A program made the translations under genes and the position numbers. 49,060 bases of DNA from JBCBRR01 sp039029235. Lineage in GTDB: Bacteria > Bacteroidota > Bacteroidia > Cytophagales > Amoebophilaceae. The notes below the pieces were generated by a model. It searched no databases. It was not told the DNA's origin and saw nothing but the letters and a program-made list of their open reading frames with translations. Below, piece after piece: positions 43,917-49,060 of the stretch. The stretch is taken from positions 1 to 49,060 of the forward strand of contig JBCCGO010000002.1 in NCBI GenBank assembly GCA_039029235.1, read 5' to 3'. Every line of letters starts with the position of its first letter. Position 1 is the stretch's first letter.

Positions 43917-46900
43917 ATGAGCATAAGAACTATAAGACAGACTAACTGCTACAGCCAGGGCCAGCAAAGCGCGGCCAGTATATTACTGACAGTGTGGCTG
44001 CTGGCAAGCGGCAACCCAGATACCACACTTGCCGCCCCTGACCACCAGCGAGCCATGGTGTCAGGGACCGTAACGAGCTTTCTAGGCCAGCCAGCTCCCC
44101 GAGCCCTGGCGTTGGCACAAGCTAGCGGGCCAGCGATGGGTACAGCGCTCACGCCCTTTATCCAGAGAGCCCCCAGGCTACTCTCCAGAGCGCTAGACAA
44201 ACTAGCGAGCCGATTCTTGGAGCCAAGTCCCACCCAATACCGCACCCTTCAGCCTGAGCCCGTAGCCGAAGGAACTGAAGGAGGCTCCTACAGCCTTGTA
44301 GCCACTTCCCACACAGCTATCCCCGCCCTCCAGCAGCTCATGAGCCAGCCAGCTATCCCAGATAACCAGACCCTAGTCGAAGCCCTCAATACCGCCCCAC
44401 CCCAAGAGCAGCATCGATGGCTAGCAGCTGCCGTCAGGTGGTTCGATACGCAGTCGGTCGTAACCTTGCCCCCAGCAGCCCTGCAAGACTATGCTGCCCT
44501 GGCACACCTCCAGGTGACCCCAGAGAATAGCAAGCTACTGAAACAATACTTCAATAGCCTTTGCAATAAAGTCCGAGCCGGGGCATACGGAGAGGAACGG
44601 GCGATACAAGCCCTCGCCTACAGCCTGGAGCACCTAGACCCAGCCGTCTTCGCCGGCGATCCGCAGCCCCTGCTAGACTTGGGTTACAACCTGCTCTCCA
44701 AGCTTTCCCCAAGCCAGCGTGAGTTCAAGCAGGCCGACTATCCCAGTGCCCACGCTAGCCTAGAGGCCCTCTTACAGACCCTCTTCCTAGCCAAGGAGGT
44801 AGCCCCAGGACACCTGAATGTACGAGATGGAGGACTCTACCAGAGCTTCCGACAACAACTCAAAGCAATAGCTTACCGAGCTCAGTACTACCCTGTCATC
44901 TACTATGCCCAACTCCTCAAGCAAACCCTCCGGCTGCTAGAAGACCCCCAGATAGACCTCGAAGGCAATCTCAGACGCTTAGGGCAAGGCCTACAAGGCA
45001 TGGCAGCCCTCTACCAAGGTGGGAGAGGACTGCTAACGCTCGAGCTGAAAGTCAATAAGCTTGCAGAAGGCTTTAGACTCTTACGAGAAGCCGCGCACAA
45101 CCAGCGTAGCCATCAGCACCTCTGGTACGATCAACTACTGACCTTGCAAGGCAACGCCCTCCAGTGTCTCCAGGAGCAGCGCCCCCAACCCTATCCTAGC
45201 CCAGCAGCGCTCGAGCAAAAGGTGGAGACCATAAGCTGGCAGCGCATAGGCCTGCAGCGCATCATTCCGGGCAAAGTTCGGCAATACCAACAAGCCCTGC
45301 GCTTCGGGATAGCCATGCAGCTACAAATGCTCGCCCTCCAGGGTACTACCCCTACCCTGCGCACCGGCAGTATTGAACGACTCATAGCCCTAGCGCAGCC
45401 CACCGCCTGGGGAGCAGATCCACATGCAATAGTAGGGTTGCTCGATACCCTGGCCCTAGTAGCTGTCCAGAGCCAGACAGCAAGAGCAGCAGAGGCAGCC
45501 ATGGCCAGAGAGGCTTTGGAGGCCATAGCACGTGCACTACCCGCAGCCCCCTCCCAGCATCCTTTGAGGTTAGATTGGTTGTTCCAATGGCTCCAGTCGC
45601 CCCAAGATACTGCCGCAAAGGCCCTCAGCCAGTGGCTAGCAGGCAAGACGCTACCCAGCAAACTCCAGCAACTCCGAGAACAGACCACCCAGCAAACCCC
45701 TGACCAGCGAGAGCACCTTTTCAGACACGTCAAACGAACCCTGAAACGAGACGCCACCATCGAGTCGTATAGGGCCCAGGAGATCAAGAACCTCCCGCAA
45801 CTGGCCAGCTACATAGCCCTCTCCAAGCTCAACCATTTCGTAGAGCGATCCCACATTACCAAGCAGCTAGCAGCTACCTTGCAGGAGCAAGGCGTATGCG
45901 TACTCCATGGCTTTGGCGGAGTAGGCAAGAGTACACTCGCCGCCCACTACGGCCATGAGCGCAAAAATGTTCAGGCAGTGCGCTGGATACCAGCTGAAGA
46001 CAGCAGCAAGCTGCAAGCAAGATACGAGCAGCTCGCCCAAGAGCTCGAAGTGGACTACCAACCTCTGGCAAAAAAACTGACCGCTGACCCACGCCAGTAC
46101 CGCCAAGAGCTAGCCAAAATCGTCTACAACGCCCTTGCTAGAAACAACCAGCCCACCCTGCTGATCCTAGACAACGCCGAAGATGCTAGCCTCATAGCAG
46201 ACTACCTCATGCACAGAACATCCACTGTCCAGGCCATCATTACCACCCGCAATGCCGATGCTTTCGCAGGCACATATAAGCAGCTTCAGGTAAATGCCTT
46301 CAGCCAAGCAGAAGGCCGTTCTTACCTACAAGTCCGCTTGGGGCAAATAGAGCGCCGCTATACCGATCACGAAGTCGAGGAATTACTGACCGAGGTAGGC
46401 CTCGTTCCTAAGAAGCTCGGACTAGCGACAGGCTACCTAGAAGCCAACAAACTGGTCGGCATAGCCGAGTACATAGCCCGCTTACGCTCCCTCAAGCAGT
46501 CGGGGAACAAGCAGCAAGGCCAGCTCTTCTTGCCTGAAGTGTCCCTAGGCTTAGAGAAGCTCACCAAAGAAAGCCAGCAACTCATGCAGTATGGGGCCTA
46601 CCTAGACGCTGACTTCATCCCTCGCTCGCTAGTGAGCGCCTTGCTCGAAGAGGATGACACAGAGCAGCTCAGTGAGATGGTGGCAGACTTATCGAAGCTA
46701 TCGCTGATGCAGGTAGTATCCGATGGCGCAGGAGAGCTAGGCCTGCAAATACACCGAGAAGTGCAAGCCTCCTGCAGAGAATACCAGGACTGGTCATCCG
46801 AAGCAGCCCTAGGACCATCGGGAGCGATACTTGCTCAGCTAGCCCAGGTACTAGCCAGCCAGATGCCTTGGGTGTCCTCAAACCCAGACAAACGTTGGCA

Positions 46901-47951
46901 GCAAGCCAGGCTATATGCCCCCCATGTAGCCAAAGTAGTCTCCAGGCTCAGATCGTCAGGCACCGAGCCCTCAGCAGTAGTAGCCAGACTACTGAACTGC
47001 ATGGGGCAGTATAGCAAAGAAGTGGCACGCAACTACCCAGAAGCCCTCGAGTACCAAAAGCAAGCCCTCCAGATCTGCCAGGACCACTACAAGGAGGACC
47101 ATCCCGATGTGGCTCGCGCTCTGAGCGAAATAGGTACTACCCTGAGCCAGCTAGGCAAACGCCCCGAGGCACTCGAGTATAAGCAGCAAGCACTAGCCAT
47201 GAGGCAGCGCCTTTTACAAGGCAAGGAAGACCCAGACTTGGCGCATTCGCTGAACAGTGTAGGAGAACTTCTTTCGCACCTAGGCAAGCACCCAGAAGCA
47301 CTGAAGTATAAACAAAAGGGCCTAGCAATGCGACAGCGGCTTTTCAAAGACGCAGACCACCCAGACATAGCCCGCTCCCTGAACAGCGTAGGCATCAGCT
47401 GGGAAGATCTGGGAAACCTCTCCAAGGCACTATCGTATAAACGGAAAGGGCTAGAGATGCGACAGCGACTCTCCAGCAACCAATACCATCAAGACATAGC
47501 CCATTCGCTCAATAACGTAGGGGAGACCCTAATAAAACTCGGCCAGGCCGAGGAGGGTTTGGATCACTGTAAGCAAGGGTGGGCCATGCGCGAGCGCCTT
47601 TTTAAAGGCCAAGACCATCCATACATGGCACAATCGTTGAATGGCGTCGGGATGGCCTACACAGCGCTAGCAAGATACCAGGAAGCTGCCACGCACTACC
47701 AGCAAGCCACAGAGATGGCTTTGCGCGTCTTCAAGCAAGCACATCCGCAGCTTACCAAATATCTCCACCACCTTACAGAGACGTTCCCTAAGCTAGAAGC
47801 GACACAAGTACAGCAGATCAAAACAGCGCTAGTACCCCTCTGTATCGAAGTACTGGGAGAAGAACATGCCCAAACCAAAGATCTCCTCGCTGCCAGCGAG
47901 GCCAGCGATGCAGACCCGAGTCCAGCCAGGTCATGCTGCGGTTGCTTATAG
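43917..47951 (+). CDS. Exported NB-ARC/TPR (NLR-like) protein
   Basis: 1344 residues. The N-terminus (MSIRTIRQTNCYSQ, then SAASILLTVWLLASG) looks like a signal peptide ending near TTLAA. Residues ~130-600 are helical; a segment with MSQPAIPDNQTLVEALNTAP is shared with the gene at 48269. An NB-ARC-type P-loop ATPase follows: GFGGVGKST near 664, LLILDNAED near 747, AIITTRN. The C-terminal third has about six kinesin-light-chain-type TPRs (ALEYKQQALAMRQRL, HPDIARSLNSVG). It ends CCGCL, a CaaX-like tetrapeptide (CGCL). NB-ARC-TPR proteins act as signal-responsive switches; with an export signal and symbiont context this is a candidate host-directed effector. Without the signal it could be a defence STAND protein. 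Confidence 0.8.
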   Translation: MSIRTIRQTNCYSQGQQSAASILLTVWLLASGNPDTTLAAPDHQRAMVSGTVTSFLGQPAPRALALAQASGPAMGTALTPFIQRAPRLLSRALDKLASRFLEPSPTQYRTLQPEPVAEGTEGGSYSLVATSHTAIPALQQLMSQPAIPDNQTLVEALNTAPPQEQHRWLAAAVRWFDTQSVVTLPPAALQDYAALAHLQVTPENSKLLKQYFNSLCNKVRAGAYGEERAIQALAYSLEHLDPAVFAGDPQPLLDLGYNLLSKLSPSQREFKQADYPSAHASLEALLQTLFLAKEVAPGHLNVRDGGLYQSFRQQLKAIAYRAQYYPVIYYAQLLKQTLRLLEDPQIDLEGNLRRLGQGLQGMAALYQGGRGLLTLELKVNKLAEGFRLLREAAHNQRSHQHLWYDQLLTLQGNALQCLQEQRPQPYPSPAALEQKVETISWQRIGLQRIIPGKVRQYQQALRFGIAMQLQMLALQGTTPTLRTGSIERLIALAQPTAWGADPHAIVGLLDTLALVAVQSQTARAAEAAMAREALEAIARALPAAPSQHPLRLDWLFQWLQSPQDTAAKALSQWLAGKTLPSKLQQLREQTTQQTPDQREHLFRHVKRTLKRDATIESYRAQEIKNLPQLASYIALSKLNHFVERSHITKQLAATLQEQGVCVLHGFGGVGKSTLAAHYGHERKNVQAVRWIPAEDSSKLQARYEQLAQELEVDYQPLAKKLTADPRQYRQELAKIVYNALARNNQPTLLILDNAEDASLIADYLMHRTSTVQAIITTRNADAFAGTYKQLQVNAFSQAEGRSYLQVRLGQIERRYTDHEVEELLTEVGLVPKKLGLATGYLEANKLVGIAEYIARLRSLKQSGNKQQGQLFLPEVSLGLEKLTKESQQLMQYGAYLDADFIPRSLVSALLEEDDTEQLSEMVADLSKLSLMQVVSDGAGELGLQIHREVQASCREYQDWSSEAALGPSGAILAQLAQVLASQMPWVSSNPDKRWQQARLYAPHVAKVVSRLRSSGTEPSAVVARLLNCMGQYSKEVARNYPEALEYQKQALQICQDHYKEDHPDVARALSEIGTTLSQLGKRPEALEYKQQALAMRQRLLQGKEDPDLAHSLNSVGELLSHLGKHPEALKYKQKGLAMRQRLFKDADHPDIARSLNSVGISWEDLGNLSKALSYKRKGLEMRQRLSSNQYHQDIAHSLNNVGETLIKLGQAEEGLDHCKQGWAMRERLFKGQDHPYMAQSLNGVGMAYTALARYQEAATHYQQATEMALRVFKQAHPQLTKYLHHLTETFPKLEATQVQQIKTALVPLCIEVLGEEHAQTKDLLAASEASDADPSPARSCCGCL

Positions 47952-48268
47952 CCGTTATAGGGTTGCGCCAGACAAGCCTGGTAAATTATGATCAGACTCC
48001 TTCCGATCAGTAGCGCATAGTCCCTGGGGCCCTGCCGTCCGTAGACTGCAGACTTAGGAACGGGATGGCACAGTACGACAGAGCAGCGCTAGTACCGCTA
48101 TGTATCGAAGTACTGGGGGCAGAACATGCCCGAACCTAAAGACCTCTTGGCTGTCGGTGGAGGAAGCTAGCCATGCCCATTCATTAAGATAGAAGTTCAC
48201 TGTATTTGTATCGCAAACCAACGATTAGACGAAAGTATATACCTACAACCTTTTTAATGATAACGCCC
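47952..48268. other. Spacer with decayed 3' end of a TPR gene
   Basis: No intact gene. Holds the partial duplicate at 48084-48160 and the region upstream of the 48269 gene, which matches the sequence before 14963 (AACCTTTTT...). Confidence 0.5.
48084..48160 (+). repeat. Imperfect duplicate of the NB-ARC/TPR gene 3' end
   Basis: CAGCGCTAGTACCgCTaTGT and the following CGAAGTACTGGG..AGAACATGCCC match 47824-47900 with scattered changes. A leftover of a duplicated or recombined paralog. Confidence 0.8.
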
Positions 48269-49060
48269 ATGCACAGATATTACCAACGCATCGTATCTCG
48301 ATTATTGCTCTTGAGTTTCTTGGTCGAGGCTTCCCTTTATCGGGTGCCTTCGGCACATGCTAACCCCCATAGTGTATCCATCTGCGAGGATAGTGCCCAA
48401 GGAACGTCTCAAGAAGCACCCTCAGCTTCTACCCAACTACCCCGGCTAGCAAAGCAACCTGGGCTAGCGCAGCAGCAGGCAGTCCAAAGCATACTCCCCC
48501 ACGCATGGCGTGCAAATAAACTGCCCCCCGATGCGGCAGGGAACGATCCTCTACGAGCTTCTACCCAAATCAGTCCCGTTGGTAGGAACTTGTCTTTCCA
48601 GGCCCGAGAGGGGGAGCAAGTGCGTTTTCACTACGAACGAGGCCAGTGGCGTGCTGAGGTGTCTTCTCACATAGGTGCTTTTGCTCGCCAGTCAGTGCTG
48701 CCTGTCGTGTGTAGCCAGGGCGAAGATGTCGCGAGTAGCCTAGAGATTCTCAGTAGATACCCCAGCTGGCATAGCCAGCGCCGGATTCATGTACTAGGGG
48801 AGAAGGTGTTCCCTACGCTGGGGGAAGTTGTCTACGTGGGGGAGTTAGGGTTAAAGGGAGGGGGCGAAGGGGGAGAAGCTTCAGGGAGTGGGGAAACGGC
48901 AGGTCTTCAAACACCTTCCACCCTCGCAGAGCTCATGAGCCAGGAAGGTGTGCCAGATAACGACACCCTCATTGAAACCCTCAATGCTGCCCCACCCGAC
49001 AAGCAGTACCAATGGATAGACGCTGCTATACAATGGTTTACTAGCCAACCGATCGAAACC
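48269..49060 (+). CDS. Type A exported leader protein, runs off the right edge
   Basis: 264 codons open to the window end. MHRYYQRIVSRLLLLSFLVE followed by PSAHA is a clear signal peptide. The leader domain matches 14963 (SPVGRNLSFQAREGEQVRF, QWRAEVSSHIGAFARQSVL, RRIHVLGEKV) and the broken copy at 1128-1972. After a Gly-rich linker it switches to LMSQEGVPDNDTLIETLNAA, the segment also found in the NB-ARC/TPR protein (LMSQPAIPDNQTLVEALNTA). It therefore combines the leader of one effector with the body start of the other. The rest is outside the window. Confidence 0.8.
   Translation, partial: MHRYYQRIVSRLLLLSFLVEASLYRVPSAHANPHSVSICEDSAQGTSQEAPSASTQLPRLAKQPGLAQQQAVQSILPHAWRANKLPPDAAGNDPLRASTQISPVGRNLSFQAREGEQVRFHYERGQWRAEVSSHIGAFARQSVLPVVCSQGEDVASSLEILSRYPSWHSQRRIHVLGEKVFPTLGEVVYVGELGLKGGGEGGEASGSGETAGLQTPSTLAELMSQEGVPDNDTLIETLNAAPPDKQYQWIDAAIQWFTSQPIET

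Noticed and set aside
45191..45787. 198-codon minus frame inside the NB-ARC gene
   Set aside because: Antisense shadow of a long coding frame, with low-complexity Ser/Trp/Arg/Ala composition.

Overview
The window comes from a host-associated member of the Bacteroidota, most likely an Amoebophilaceae-type intracellular symbiont (relatives of Amoebophilus and Cardinium). This placement is inference. It rests on the Bacteroidota-type ribosomal protein L19, the general lack of Shine-Dalgarno sequences, and a set of secreted proteins with eukaryote-like domains: ankyrin repeats, TPR/NB-ARC, a ubiquitin-specific-protease remnant and a deaminase. The GC content looks higher than in the sequenced Amoebophilus and Cardinium genomes, so the exact genus is left open.

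Layout. 1-2000 holds broken copies of secreted-effector genes on the minus strand. 2058-3569 is lysS. 4089-6001 is a two-gene unit encoding an exported ankyrin protein and an exported deaminase-fold protein. 6069-14436 is housekeeping (polA, htpG, an M3 peptidase, ruvC), followed by a remnant of a ubiquitin-specific protease (14459-14767). 14963-29474 is a polymorphic-toxin locus. 29945-42821 is mostly housekeeping: gyrA, a zinc/manganese/iron ABC transporter with a permease-repressor fusion, folD, lepA, rplS, three tRNA genes, cvpA, yqeY, and prfB with its programmed frameshift. 43567-49060 is a second effector region with an exported NB-ARC/TPR protein and the start of another leader-bearing gene that runs off the window.

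The main find is the toxin locus. Three long plus-strand ORFs (14963-16933, 17140-21186, 21352-24144) read as one ancestral gene of about 3033 codons. The first break is a perfect 80-bp tandem duplication (16851-16930 = 16931-17010), whose length is not a multiple of three. The second is a single in-frame TAG at 21184-21186. Joined up, the protein has a signal peptide, Cys-containing repeat modules, a large helical region, a SecA-like helicase core, a TPR, a hydrophobic segment, a short OTU-like patch, a pre-toxin arm and a colicin E3/Ntox21-like RNase tip. A 57-residue probable immunity gene follows directly.

Behind it lies an array of displaced cassettes (24450-29474). Each has a near-identical DNA copy of the pre-toxin arm fused to a different toxin tip, followed by a different small immunity-like gene (Imm40-, Imm32- and DUF1871-like among them). 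Between them are truncated toxin tails and orphan immunity genes. This looks like a tip-swapping reservoir, here in a symbiont that would aim such a protein at co-resident bacteria or at its host. Related leader sequences, broken or intact, recur at both ends of the window.
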